A stretch of DNA of 64,000 nt from Xiphias gladius. Lineage: Eukaryota; Chordata; Actinopteri; Istiophoriformes; Xiphiidae. Positions 24,419 to 39,400 of this stretch are shown piece after piece; position 1 is the stretch's first letter; each line of letters opens with the position of its first letter. Under the pieces are notes generated by a model. It did no database searches. It saw only the letters and a list, made by a program, of their open reading frames with translations, and was not told the DNA's origin. The stretch lies in the NCBI RefSeq assembly GCF_016859285.1, contig NC_053419.1:13791501-13855500 (forward strand), in the 5' to 3' direction. Made by a program: the position numbers and the translations under genes.

Positions 24419-27400
24419 TTAGGTCTTAGTCCCCTCCTTGGCAGCGTATAGTGCCCGTAACGTCTGTGCCACTTTGTTCGTAAGCTTGTGTCCGCTTGTC
24501 AAGGAGATTTTCTTATAAATAATGTCTGACTCCTTGATAGTGTCAACCCAAGGCACCTTTTTGCGACCGTCCCGTTTCTTTGCCTCAGCCCAGGGTCCAG
24601 AGTAGGTCCCGGTCATCCAGTGTATACTGTAGCCAGATCTGGTCTTCTGGATGACCCTGGCAATTTGTGGTCTGTCTTTGTATTTGGGACAGCAGATGGC
24701 AATGACGTCCATTGCCTCCACGGTCTCATTCATGTGACCTGAATCCTCTACGGAATCCCTGCCTTTCCTTGGTTTCCGCTGTGGATAAAAGTAGAAGAAC
24801 GTTAGTGTGTCCAACATGAAACCTTTTTACACAGAGGTCTTCTACAGACGTTTTCCACTTTGAGGTAATGTGTGAACAGGAGCTGCAGTACAAATGCCAG
24901 CCAAGTTGATCTGCTCGCTGAGGAGAAACTTAAAATTCATAAAAAACCATTACGACATTTGTGGACCCTGGAGGTGAGAAGCACTAGAAGGTCATATCAT
25001 GTCATACTGACATTCTGTATAGGATTACAGTATATTTAAACAGGGTAAAACATTTTCTTTTCTCTTTCTTATTAACACTAGCTGTGTGTAAAGTACAGCT
25101 TTGAGAAACCTTTAATGTTGAGTTTTTAAGACTGAGTCAGAAAGGTGTTGATTCAATTCTACTGTAATTTCCACGGTTTTAATCAAAAATCCCCCTTGTG
25201 ATGTGGCAAAACTCCAAGAAATCCGCATTTCCACATTTTCCCAAAGCAGTAAAACGTGACTTCTGTTGTGTACCTCAAATGTGATATGAACATGACGTCA
25301 CTAATGCCCAGTGTTAACACTGTGCAAAAATAGTTTCATTACAGAAAAGTTAACATGGAAATCCAATGAGTAATCTCTACCCCATATTTAAGGAGTTTTA
25401 AATTCTTACTGGAGATGGATCTTCATCCTCACTCTCTTCATCATCTGTCTCCACTGGAGCAGTGTGATTATTGTGATTGTGGTTCTGGAATTTTGGACCC
25501 CTCAACAGTGAACTAATGGCTTTGTTTCTGGCATTGGCACTCGCTTCACCCTCCTCGTCGTCTTCGTCACGATCCAAGTGCTCCATCAGTACCTTGAACT
25601 ACGACACAAAAGCAGGCAAAACTTCAGTCAGGGGTTTTCATAAAGTTATTGTGGACAAATGTAGCAACTGGCTATTGATCACGTGAAAACCTTGCACACT
25701 TTTTCTTCATTAATAAACAGCTAAACTAACTCCATTTCCGTTGTAAGACAACAGTGAGGAACTGAACTGGAGTTTGATTTGCATTTACTGACAACTTAAT
25801 ACATGACATGACTATTTGAACCTGAAATTCCAAAAACATACTGTGTTCTGCACAGACACATCTTTTGCCTGCTACATAATAAACTCAAAACATTCTGAAT
25901 GAGGAAATGCATAGTGCTGAAGGCTTACATCCAAATACTGCTTCACAATATTCCTCTTGGTCTCATAACTGAGATCCGTGTTGGCTAGATCACTCTTCAG
26001 GTAGTCCAGTGTCTGACGAGGGTTGAAGTGCACCTTAGATTTCCTGTTCACTGCCTTGTCGTACACTTTTGCAGACTCCGTCGGAGAATACTTCTGGATT
26101 TTGCTGTAACGCAAATAAAAAGTTCAGCTGAGCTTGTGTCTTCTAAACAACTACATTACTGCAGAGATTTGTCCAAGGGCGTTTTTGGTGTGGCCTACCT
26201 GTCAGAGAAGCCATACAGATTCTTCAGATGTTGTTTGAGCACCAGCAGCAGCAGAATACCCTGTGAAGCACTGGCAAAGTCCAGCAGAGGGTTGGGGTTT
26301 TCAGGTAGATGGTCCATCACTGCATCCTCATCTTCCATTTCAGAGTCAGAATCAGAAACCACTGATTTTTTTCGCCTGTGGACCACCTCATCATCCTCAT
26401 CACTGCTGCTAGAGTTGCCACGGCTCTGCTCTTCATCCTCGTCTTCATCATCATCATCATCATCATCAGAGCAATATTTCCTCCTCCAAGGCTGCTTCTT
26501 CTTCTTTTTCATCTTCACCTTCTTTTCCTGCTGTACAGGCTCTTTCCGTAAAGACTGCAAAGATAACAAAATCACTCAAACGCAAACTAGATATTTAGCG
26601 AATATATTTCACATGTCATGGATTTTCACATCAGGATAAATAAAAATCGACTAAGAGCAAAAAGTCATATACAAAGTTAAACAAGGTTCTCACCTCCTTG
26701 AAAGACTGGAGAAGGTTGCTACCAGAGACAGACAGAGTAATATCTATATGGTGCATGATGAAAAGAGGCTCCTCCTGGGTCTGGTAGGGGAAGCAGGCCA
26801 AGTTGTCTGCTATGAACAGCAGCATGTTCACCTCTGTTTTCTGAGAGGGTAAAAAGTATGAATCGTCCAATAATTAATTATTTATGACCAGTCTTTATCA
26901 CATAAGAATACTGTATACTTTCAAAGGACACAACTTCTTTTTTTTACAATTCATGGATTTCTATGTAAGACCATATAAATTCAAACATCAAGTGGGCCAA
27001 AGCTCTGAGGGTATGCAAAGATGTAGCTGTGTGTAAAGCTTTAGGAGCAGCAGTGGCGCTAGCAAATGCATGGATGGGTGGTTGGAGATACACAAACCTA
27101 CAAATCTACACACAGAGAAGAGAACTGATCTCAGGTGAACTTACAGAGCTGTCATCAAAAAGGTTGAGCAGGGAAATGAGGAAAGCCCTTCTATGTTGTC
27201 GGTTCCCACGGACCATGGTGTAGAGATGAGAACAGAGAGCAGACTCTGAGTCATCGTGACGAACACCTCGGGTCACTGTGTCTTTGGATCCATTTATGGC
27301 CTGTTGCACCTGGTAAGACATCTTCAACCCCGCGACTGCCTTCATCTGTGAATTCACAAAGAATTACAACTCAGCATGTACGTAGATAAAATTATAATGT

Positions 27401-30400
27401 TTGAAATCCTTCCAATCAAATATAATTTTTGTGAAGCCTGTATTTTATTCTTACTAGATCTACAAAGCCTTGGATCAAAAGCCCACCTGAAGGACATTAT
27501 TAGATGTGCCTAGAGTGTTTGGTTTTTTTTAATATTTAAATAATTTAAATTGAAGTGGCTATGCTTTTAATCTCTTTCTTGTTTCATTAATGAATTCTTT
27601 CCTTCATTGTAGCCTAAACCATTTTAAATTTCCTTTCATAATAAGTCTACACTCTTCTGCCCTCAGCCACTGTTCAAGCAAACCATCTTATTTACACTGT
27701 CAAACCTTTTCTGGTGATTATAAACCAGCAAGCCACTCACATGGATGAATCCTGAGTATTTCTTGTCAATCTCCACCAGCTGTTGATCAGCTTTGTTCTT
27801 CATGGTTGGCTCAGGATCTGTTCCCATGGCAACCAAGTAGGGCACACACTAAAAAATAATTGTTCCCAATCTGTGAACAGCTCATGAATTCAATAACAGT
27901 GTCTCTGTATGATAAAATAAAATCCCACACAGATCTTGCATGTAAAATATAATGTATATTGAAGGTGATCCTCATCAATGTATGCTGGATTGAGATTTTG
28001 AACATACCTGTACAGGATGGATGAGGCCCTGGTTGAGGGTCAGTGTAATGACACTCAGGGCAAAGTGCCGAACAGTGGACTGTGAGTGGAAGAAGGACTC
28101 CAGCACCTGCTTCAGGTAAATCTGCATTATGGAGCTGCTCATGCCTGATGAGATGTCCCCCATTTCCTTCAGATCCTCCTGCTTGGCTTGATTCTTCCCT
28201 AAATAAACAAAAGCATCAGTCTGTCGATCTTCTACATAACTGACATGTTCAATGTAGATTAACACTATTGAACATTCAGTGATAATCTCAACCAACTGGA
28301 GTAAAAGAACACACAAGATGGATTTTTGAAACTCACATTCACGATCAGCCTCCTGCATTCGAGAGTCCTCCTCCTGCAGGTATGTCTGGAGGTTTTTTAG
28401 CACCTGGATCTTCAGGCTGACCATACTATTCTCATCTGAGAGGATACTATTATAAAGAAGCTTTACATCCTGCACAAACATGAGCTCTGGGTGCATGATG
28501 AACTGGAAGCCTTGAGACCATGGAAATAATTTAAATACAGATGTCATTAATGAGGAAACTGACCTCAAAGACACAGGAAAATGAAAGACTAGAACTGTCA
28601 ACAATAAATGACAGTATAAACACAGTGAACACATCTTATGTTAAACTGAGATGAAGTGCTCTATACCTAGACCTATGATGGCCTTGATCTGGACCTCTTC
28701 ATCTTTATGAGTGGTGAAGTAGAGCAGAAGCTCCAACACTTTGTCCTTGATGACAATCTAAGAGACACAGGGGGAGATAGCAAGTCATTCATCAAAACAG
28801 GTTCTTTAGCAGCTCTGCATATGAAATTAACGCAGAGTGCTGGTGTTCACCTTGTTAGCACCCTTGAACTCCTCTTGGTCAAAATCAAAGTGTCGACAGA
28901 GAGCCCCCACCGTAAACAGTGAGCGCAGGAGAGTAGGTTTGTTAGCAGCCAGAGTGGAGCTGTTGGGGTCCTCTTGGTGCTGTGTCTTCAGTTTTGCCAG
29001 AGCTCCTATAAAAATCACATAAACAGACAGTGAAAACTAAAGAAAAAAAATTGCTGAATTGGTTCTTCTAGATCAAATGACGACCTTTAACTTAGAATCT
29101 AGGAAATCAAACACTATTTGGTGAGTGTTCAAAGCTCTTGTTTATTTGGATTTGAAATGAGATGATGAGTATGAGATTAAAATGTGACCTTTAATTTTGA
29201 GGTGAATAAAGAGGTTACGAGTTCCAAGCCCCATGCAGAGGTTATTAAATTTGTGGTCTATTCTAGATTATTTTTCTTCCTTTTTCCATTTCAACTTTTG
29301 TGAGAATTCTGGTACAAAAAAATTCATGTTACAGTGCATAATTCTTACCATAGTAACGATTGAAACAAGCCCAAACAAACTTGTAGTTGTGTGTGACCTT
29401 GTTCACAACAGTACCAAGACAGCTCACACAGTGTTGTACAACCTGAGAAGCGAACACAACAAATGATAAACGATACTGTATGCTCAGAACGATTGTTTCA
29501 CACCCATGCTGCTCATGTTTTTAGAGAGCTATCTGTGAAAGCTCTAGGCAGTGAATGTGACTGACCGTCATGCCATATTTGATGATGAGCTTCATCAGGT
29601 CTTCTTCTATGGTAGTGAGGAAAGTCTCACTTGGGTGCTCCATCAGAGGCACGACCAGCTCCAAGATCTTGGCCACGTTGCATATCACCATGAAGTCATT
29701 CTGAGTCTGAAATCACAGTAAAGACACATGACAGCTAAACAGTCCAAAGCTGAGTTGGAAAATAACTTTGTCAATAATTCCGTTTAACACTTGTGTTTTC
29801 ATTTGGATGCCACTAGATGGTCCTGTAACACTACATAAAAGTTAGGTTTATTAATTTCTGCCTTGGGGGCACCATTCTCAACAAATGTTTTTCTCGTACT
29901 TTCAGGTAAGCAAAAAAATAATATGATAATATATAATAACATATGAACAAAATGAAGTTTTACTTACATTGCACTTAGTGGTAAGGTGGGGCTGTATAGT
30001 CATGGCATGTTTGACCATTAACTGTGCTCTGATCTTGCTGAACAGGTAGAGAGTGGTGATGCATGCTACCAGACGACCTGAGTTGACCCCTTTGTCCTCA
30101 CAGTCTGAATTTGTCACAACATAGTAATGTCTGACACAATAAAAATGCAATGTTAATTTTGTAAGCAAATATACTATCAAATTTCTTTTTATTACCTGCA
30201 AGAGACTCCTCATATTTCAGTATGTGTTCCACAAGATTGTCCACCAACTGAACACAGGCCTTCTTGGCAGGTTTGTAAGTAGCTTCCTCTTCTGACTTCA
30301 GTAGCTAAACAGTTTTCATAAAAAGGTTAGATAAGATCACACAACAACCATAATGAGGGCACACAAGCTGCTGTTGAGATATCAAAACACTTCAAAAAAG

Positions 30401-33400
30401 TTCAACAACTCACATTTTGGAGAAGCTGCTCAAACCAGTCATAGCCTGAATCTTTGCATGCCGACACCTGTGATGAAATCAAAACATTACATGTCTTAGA
30501 TTATGAACATGTCAAACACCAAAATGTTTCGTATTTAAAAAGATTGGACCAGAATTTTGAGCTGAAAAGTACGCACCACATCTGTGATGTTCAGGATCTT
30601 TCTGGTCATGGCATCTTTGTCATGGCTCGGTGTGGGAGTGAACCAGAGTTTCTGGAATGTCTCATTCACCAATTTCTGCATGGACAGAGACATTAAATTA
30701 TATAAAGTGTACATTAAAAAATATAAACTGCCACTTTTGAGAGGCTTTCAAATAAAGATAAATACAAACCTTGATCCCCTCCTCATCATTGACTCTTCGG
30801 ATCATCTTCACACACATCTCAGTGATCTTGTGGAAGTCTGGTTGCTCCAGGCAAATATCCCGCAGGATCTTAATGACCCTCTTCCTTACACTGATACCTG
30901 TGTCCTATGTGAAGACAAAATGGGTACAAATGGGTACCTCTTTTGGTTATTGTGATTTCTGAGCTGAATTATTTTTCATTTAATAGCAAATATCCCTATG
31001 GAAATGTTAAAATGAAATAAAGTGAAAGTGCCAAATGGTTGCAGTTCTTTCTTTGATCTTTAGGTGGCAGTGTGGGGAAGAGATGATTTAACCTCAGCTG
31101 AACTTTTGCCTTAAATGAACTTTATGGTCACAATTTGCTTAAGTCAAGGAAAAGTTCCACTTAAGCGTGCCTTATTATAGACGTTGCATATTCCTTTCCA
31201 GAAATGACCAGGGAAAAAATAGTTACACTTGTGTATGACACAGATCCTGAAACTAAAATGTCAAAAATGTGAAGAGGAAAGCTTAAGAAATTACCAATAT
31301 CCTTTCAATGAGCATGTCATAGTACTGCTCAATGAGCTCAGGTCGACTTAGCACAAAACGGCCCAGGAGCTCCACAGCTGCCTCTCGCACACTGGTGGAG
31401 TTGTCCATGAGGCGACAATGAACCCCACGCTGCATATCCAACTGAAAAACAAATAGTATAGCATTAGCAGTCAAGAACAGATAAACATGATGGCTGCTAG
31501 TTTGACAGTGGTAAACTGGAAAAATTGCCTGATAATGCCACACTACACTAAAACTCTGTAACAGAATCTCCTGCTACAAATTATAAATTTAAAAATTAAG
31601 ATGTTTTTTCTTTCTGTAATACAAAAAACATTCAATGTTACCACCATCAATCCAGCAGTCTAAGAGTTGTGCAGCCAATACAGGATGACTTACCCGTGCC
31701 AGAATACTTGGATCCACAGCCACTACTTCAGAAAGACACTTCATGGCTTTAGTTCTGACTGCAATAGCACTCTCGCCCAGTACTCTCAGAATCTATACAC
31801 AAGATAGAAAAGAAAAAAATTAGAGATTGGCAACACAATATGATGTTTATGTTAAATGAATTCTCTTACCTGTGATAGATAAATATCAAAGCTCTGTGCA
31901 AACGGCCTCATAGAGGCCAGATATCTGACAATCAGACAGGACTCCTCATAGTCTACTGTGTTTAACCTGAAAGAAAAGTCAAGAGGACAGTGGATTACCA
32001 GGATAGATGAACAAGTGAAACAGTGTAGCATATTAGTGCAGTGATCCAGTGTGAAGTAGTATTTACCTCAGAGAACTGTAATGTGATGCTGAAGTCTTGA
32101 TGACCTTGCGAAGGAATTTCTTTCGTGCCTCGGTTCTCTGCATAATCTCCCCAGTTGCGTCAACAACCTCTGAATGACAGCGACCTCTCAAGTCCTCATT
32201 GTTCTCATTTTGAGACTTCATTGCTTTCTCTGCCTCACTTGCTGTGTCCCTGAACCACTGGGCAATGTAAAATTTCCTGGCAAACTGGATGAAACAAACG
32301 CATTTATGTGATGAAAAATACTGAATATTGTAAGGCATATTATACAGTGTAATACCACTTTGACACAGAGGAACACTGTTTAACCCATGTCTCTTTTATG
32401 CTAATCCTAACAACCCACAATATCCCTGTTCCGCACCACTTGACAGCTTCATGTAACAGGAGTATTTAGGGTGAATATTACTGCATTCAAACACTAAGAA
32501 TCCAGTTGTAAAGGAAATTATAAATGGGATCATAATGACCTGTGTAAAAAATGAAAATTAAACACTCACCACTAGAGATGGATCTGTGTCAATCTTCTCA
32601 TCCAGGAAGTCTAGTAAGTCCTTCTGAAGTTGCTGGATCTCATCACTGCCTGGATTCTGTAAGGACATCAATGAGCAAAGAGCATCTCAAAAGCAGTTCA
32701 ACAGGACTGATCACTTATGGTAATTTAAAGGTGTTCAAATGATTCTATAACTATCTTGTATACCTCCTTGAGGATGCGGTCTATAGCCTTTTGGTCCATC
32801 TTGCTAGTCAGAGCATCTTTACGCAGGCGAGAAGCAACAGTGCCGAGGTAGTCCAGCGATGCCACCCTGAGTGCCATTTCTGTCTGTTTGTTACTGAACT
32901 GATGCACCTGAAGCACAAGAAGCAGAGGAGAAATGTCACAACAAAAACAAACATCAGAAGTTGTTTCTACTGGACAGATGTGAATGATGCTACTCACCAA
33001 CAGCCGACCCAGTAAACTGAGCAGCAGTTCAGCTGCAGGCCACTCAGGCTTGTTGACTGCAGACAAGAGGTCATGAACAAAGTTCTCAAAGAGTGGCCTG
33101 TAGTCCTCCTCTCCCTGCTTACTGCCACACCTGACACATACAGAATACAATCTTTTATTATAATACTTTGTTCAACATTGAGCCTTTTAATATTAGAGCC
33201 TATTCCACAGCAGTAGCAGGTACACTGCGTAAAGACATAGATTATGGCTTAAGGTTAATAAGGAGTGGATGAGATCAGGCATACGTCATGTTGTATAGCG
33301 AGAGTGGGAACAATTACTCACTTCTTCAGAAACACTGAGAGGAAGTTCTGAGCTGTCCTCATTGCAGTTTCATATGAGTTTGTGATAAGGACATCCTTGT

Positions 33401-36400
33401 CCACCTAGGAAAAAGTACACAATAAGTAAAGCAATTTCGGAATCAAAACATGCTCTCTGATAAATATCTTTTAAATATCAGTTACATCCTTTGTCTCTAC
33501 CTTCTTACTATGTTCGTCCTCTGCGTCTCTTTCCGAGGGAAGGTGTACCACACACTGGATGAGCTGAAGAACCAGGGCTGACACCATCTGGATATACACA
33601 GGATCGCCATCCGAATCACTGCTTTTCAGTCTAGGGGCGAATGACACATTTGTGTCCTTAAGTTTACTGAGCAGCACAGGGGACTTCATTGATCAGTTGT
33701 TCTTATTTATGTCATTTCACTGGACAAATATTAACTCTGGATGTATTTACCTAAAGTTCCTGAGGCTGCGTTTACTAGTAGGCAGTCGAGCAAGGGAGGT
33801 GAAGATCTCTTCAAGAATGAGCTGCCTGTGCTTCTCATAACGAGAGAAGACCTGAGGAGGAGTAAAACGCAAAGCGCTACATCAAAATATGACAATAGAG
33901 ATGCAGGATCATGTCATCAAAAACCCAATCTGAATCAATAGAAAAAATTAACTGCTAAAACAGCACGAAAATATCATGCCATGGCAGACTTACTGCTGTC
34001 ACTAATGTGATGGCACATAACTGCAGTTCACTGACATTCTCCACAAAAAATGGTGTAATACCCAGAGTAGACACCTAAAAGTCAGGCACAGAAGCAATCA
34101 GGTATGTTAGAGCTCGAGAGACAAAGGTTAAATAAGGTCACGAACTTGAATGACATCAGACCGGATTAAGAGTCTCACCTGGAGGATTGTGGTGTCGGTT
34201 AGCAGCTGGATCTCCAGGAGCTCTGAGATGTTGCTGACAATATCACACACTTTGTTGTAAAGCATGACTACCACCTTCTGTTTATGGGTGGAACACTTTG
34301 CTCTCTTGGACTTTGAAGTATGCACACCACCTTAAGCGAGGAAGATAAAAAGGAAAATAAGAGTTGGTTGACACCACTTTAATCATCAATGGCAAAATAC
34401 CAAGGATACGTGATGCAGGTCATTTAAATAATTTTCTTAATAAATAGGTGTTTGAATGTGTTTGACATTAAGCAGACATTTCTATATTGAAATATGAAAT
34501 ATGACAACAAAAAAATTCTGTAACCAACTTTTATTAAAAGTGAAATAAGCTGATAAGAACTGTTTTCAGGAATTTAAGTTAAAGTATTTGCAATTTTTTT
34601 TACAGAAGTAAATCCCTAAAGGCTTTGCAACTGTTTCCAGTATTGGCTCATTACTAGATTTTTAACAATGGAGGTCCCGTATTTTGAGCTATTTTTAAAA
34701 AAAAGTCAACTTGGATCAGCCTAATCAGCTTGTTAATACTTGTATTTTTCAGACATAAAGATAGCCCTTGGAAATCAAGGTTACTGCAATTTTGTAAAGC
34801 TTTTAGAAGAACAAAGAAAACTGTACTGACCTCCATGGGAATCCACTCTGTAGACCGGGTCATACTGAGGGTACAAAGAGTTTTGCAGATGGAATTTGGT
34901 GTACTGCATCACCCTCTCAATAACATCCTCTATGTACACAGCCTTGGGCATGCGTGGAGATGTCATGATGTTGAGAGCGGTCAGGCAGGCATCAGCAGAC
35001 TTAGTCACCCGCTCCATGATAAGGTCACGCCACAACCGCTCCTCATCCATGGAATCATTATCCTACAAATTCCAAAAACAATTAGTAAAAAAATGAAACA
35101 ACTATGAAGCTTTAAAATTAAGTAAAATTAGGCTATAAAATCCTCATCATTCCACAGCTAAAAAAAATCTCGCTGACAACTTACATGATTCATTAATGTG
35201 GAAAGTTTGACGCTGTCCTGAATGTTCTTCTCGAGGACATTCAAAATTTTCACCAGTTTACCCGATGAAAACTGTGGATTAGACAGATGATGATGATTAT
35301 TTTCACACCTGAGCGTAACCACATGTAGTGACAGTGCACAGACATACTGCTATTACCTTGTTAAAGATGCCCATAGCTTTAATCTTAGCAGAATGGCTGC
35401 CTAGCTCGCTCAACTGGTGCTTTCCAAGCAAGAGCTCTTGAGGTATCTCGTCATCATCTGTGTGCGGGTACAAAGATATAATGTTGACATTTTTTGAATT
35501 TACCACTTTGAGAAATGTCAAGAACTTTGGAAACTGCGCAGAGCTTCATGTTTACCTGTGGCAGTGAGGTCCACATCCTCAAGGTTCTCAAGAATGTTAT
35601 CCACATTGGCTATAAATCTCTTAAATGTGGAGGAGTCCATCATTTCTGTTAAACAAATGTAAGAAAACTGAATCATAAAAATATGTACTTTTAAAATCGA
35701 ACTGGTATTGTAAAAGTTCCAATTCAAAGTTGTAAAACAATACCCTCTGGTGTCAGCTTGGCATCATACACCTTCTTGTTTTTCTGTTTCTCCTTTTTCT
35801 TCAATTTTCTGGCAACTGAACAAAAAGAAAACACCATAACAACATTAATCAAATCCTTGACAGAAGCTCAAGCATGGAATATTTAATAGAGAAAGACTTT
35901 AGTGCAGTTATCCAACTATCCAAGGGAAATGGCCTTACTTGTGGTTTCAAATAAAAATAATTTGGATGACAGCAGTCAGGAACAAGAATCACTATTTGAA
36001 TTGGCTGACATAATTTGCATTTTTTTTTATCTATGGTCTATTGTTTGAGATTATAACTGAGATAAAATCATTTTGCCTTCACAGAGACAGTCTACACTGT
36101 CAACATCTTTTTTTTTTTTTTTTGCCTATGGTCACTGGCAAAGCCTATGCAAAAATGACTCACCATCACTTAGGCTTGGTGGTGGAGAGCCTTCATCCGA
36201 TGCTTCTGGGTTCCATTCACGATGACGGCTACCGGACCCCCGGCGAGCATTATGAAAACTTCCACTTCGACGGTGCTCTCCAGAACCTTTCCTCTCTTCG
36301 TACTTCCATGTCTTGTCTTGGTCTTTCTTGTGCTTTTTCTTTGCAGCTGAAACAATAACAGAATAGGATGAGTCAGAAAATACGTTTTTTGAAGAACTCT

Positions 36401-39400
36401 GAGCACCAATTATGACATTATTAAGTAATTTAATAAAATGTAATAATAAAGTACAAAATATTTGGAGGCAAGTATTTTTCATCTTCAGGATTAATGCAAG
36501 GTAAAACATTGTTCTGTCAAAAGTGGAGACAACAAAGTGATTGACAGATTTTGTAACACTCTGATGTATATGTGCAGACATTGTGAATATTTTAGGTTTA
36601 ATGCTCACACTCATTGTCAGAATCATCATTATCTTCATCTGAGTCCACCTCAGCGTACTTGGATTTCTTACTGATCATACAGTGCCTTCGCTTGTTTGTC
36701 TTCTCACAAAATGACATCTCTGTAAGCACAAGACGTTAATGAGCTTTCAGCACAAGAAAAATCTATAATTCAAAAGAAGACACACTCAGTAACTCAATAA
36801 TCCATAGCTATTTATTTGAAATAAGGACTTTGATAAGAATGAATCCTGACACAGTGGTTTAAAGTAAATAAACAATCCAGAAACTTGGCAATGTCATATT
36901 GCACATATCTATCACCTGCAGTTTTGCATACATATTTAATAAACAAAGTAAATCATACCTCTCCCTGATTTATCAAAGGAGGACCAGTTGCCAGATCTGG
37001 AGCTGTGTGCATTCTTGCTTTCCCTAATGATCCTTTTTACCTCATCAACACTGAGTCTCTGAAGCACAACAACAGGCTTTGCGCCTTTGCTTAAGTTCTC
37101 TAACAATGACATTCTCTCCAGTGTGATCAGGGGTCCACTCCAGCCCTCTGTCAATTTGTTTGAAAGTTGTGGAACTTTGTCTCTTCCATCTCGTTTCAAT
37201 TTAGGAATCACAAAGTTCTTCAGACTCCCTGTCTTGCCACCCAGCAGGTATGAGGGGAAGTTGCTATGTTTTGTCTCAAAAGACTGTTTGTTTCCAGCTT
37301 GGCATCTAATGCTACCATCGCCACCTTTCTTCTCTTTCTTATTTTGGGAGTTTTGAAGGGTGGAACTTTCTGTCCTCTGACGACCATTGAGGTCAGTGGA
37401 TTTTCTGCTCCCATCTTGCTTCGCTCTCAGGTTGTCAGATTTAGTATGACGATCAGGAGAGTGTCTATTGCAGTTTTCCCTTGACAATGTCTTGTGTTTC
37501 CTTTCCCTGTCCTTGTCTCTGTCTCTGTCCCTGTCCCTGTGCCTGTCCCTGTCTTTATCTCTGTCTCTATCTCTGTCTCTATTTCTATCTCTGTCTCTGT
37601 CCTTATCCTTTTCTCTATCCCTGGCTTTGTCTTCTCCATGTCTGGCGTTACGCTCCGCCTTGCTCATGGTTTTTGGAGTCTCGGGTTGGCTGACATGGGA
37701 TCGGTGACTGTTGTGGTTCTTTTCCTCTTTGTGGCGCGAATCTGAATGCCTGTCATGTTTCTGTCGTGGTGTGTCTGGCCGTCTGTCATCTGAGCGTCCC
37801 TTGCCACTGTCCATCTTGCCATCATGTCTGTGTCTGGCTTCCCATCGGCTTTCCTGCTTCTGTTTAGGGGTTTCTGGTTGCCCATCTGAGCCAGTCTTTC
37901 TCGGATAGTCAGCATGCTGTTTGTTGATCCCAGGTTTGTTTTCAACAACTTTATCTACCTTTGCATCAGCCTTTGACTTTAAGCGCTGTAGGTGGTCCTC
38001 ACACAGCTGCCGTGCTTCCAATACCACTATAGGCTGTCCTATCATTCTGCCAGCTTGCTGCAGATCAATACTGACCATCAAAGCAGGCCGACTGGTACCA
38101 TTACTTGTGGCACTTGTCTTCTTGGGTGTCACTTTGCTGCCAGTGTTTCCCACTTGTACAGAAGGCCCGTCACTTGCCTCGGCTCCAGATTCCTGAGGAT
38201 ACGAGTCTTGCTTTCGCTTTTTCAGTGGCTTGTCTGCAATAAACAACACAGTAGTTTAGCTTCTCTATAAACGCAAACAAACTTCAGGCAGGAAAAAAAT
38301 GCAAAAAGGTACAGGGCCAAAACAGACGCAGAAATTCACCTTTATCCTGGACTTCTTTAGACCATCGTTCTCTTTCACTGGCTGACTCGCATTCTATTCT
38401 CTCAATCTCTGCAAGTGCATCTATCTCAGCATCATCATACACAACCCCACCGATGACTCCGATCTCCTTGGTATTTGGCTGAACAGGAACCTGCTGATAG
38501 TTTACCTGTTCCTCAACACCAAACTTGTGAGACAAGTCCTGGGCATCCCTTGACAACTGATTATTATTCATCAAATCGGTTTCATGGTCTAAGTCCATAT
38601 GTCCCCTCAGAGGAAGTTCTCCAGATTGATCCACGTCTGGAAGCTTCACTCGCGACAGTTTTAAAGTCAGCCTGGCAGAGTCTTTTGATGGAGAACTAAC
38701 AATGTCGTACAAGGCGTTTTTGTCCATCTGCTCATTTTCCTCTTTACACCTTTCTCGCTGCTTCTTTTTGTGGTCAGCAGAGGTGAGGAGCAGGTCAGGC
38801 GCTGCACCTAGTGGCATATCAGGTGGAGGTGACTGCCTGAAAAGAGGAGGCCTGGACCCTGCTGAAACACAAATAAATTCAAGGAAAAGAGAGCAGCAGA
38901 GAATAAGTCTAGGCAAATAATGAATTGTACAATAGTGTATTAGTTTTTGTTCTACAAAATGAAGAGGAATCATTTGTTGCTAAGGCAGCATACATTTTGC
39001 ATTTGTCTCTTCACTCCCAGCAGAGGAACACACAGATTGTGGTGATTTAACTGGAAAAGTGGCAGCCCTCACAGAGGGGTCATTCTCCTGTTGGAACACA
39101 AGACATGTATCATCACTTTTAAGTGAGCATCTGCTGATATCCAGTTCAGGATATCTTAATTCTCTGCATTACCTCATTTCCCAGTCTGTGAGCCATGTTC
39201 ATGTATTCTTCATCTGAGCCTAGTCTTGCATTATGATTAGTTGAATTACTTGATAGCTGTCCAGAGACCTTGTTGTCATGGCTATTTCTCACACCATCAG
39301 CAACTAAAACAAGAGAGCAAAATAACATCTTTATTTGTGATGGGCAATGCGTCACATCTACATGCGAGATAGACAGATTCTACTCCACCTTTACAGATAT

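Noticed and set aside
37468-37745. Plus-strand Leu-Ser/Pro-Val repeat frames
   Set aside because: They are the antisense of the Arg-Asp coding repeat in the nipbl exon.
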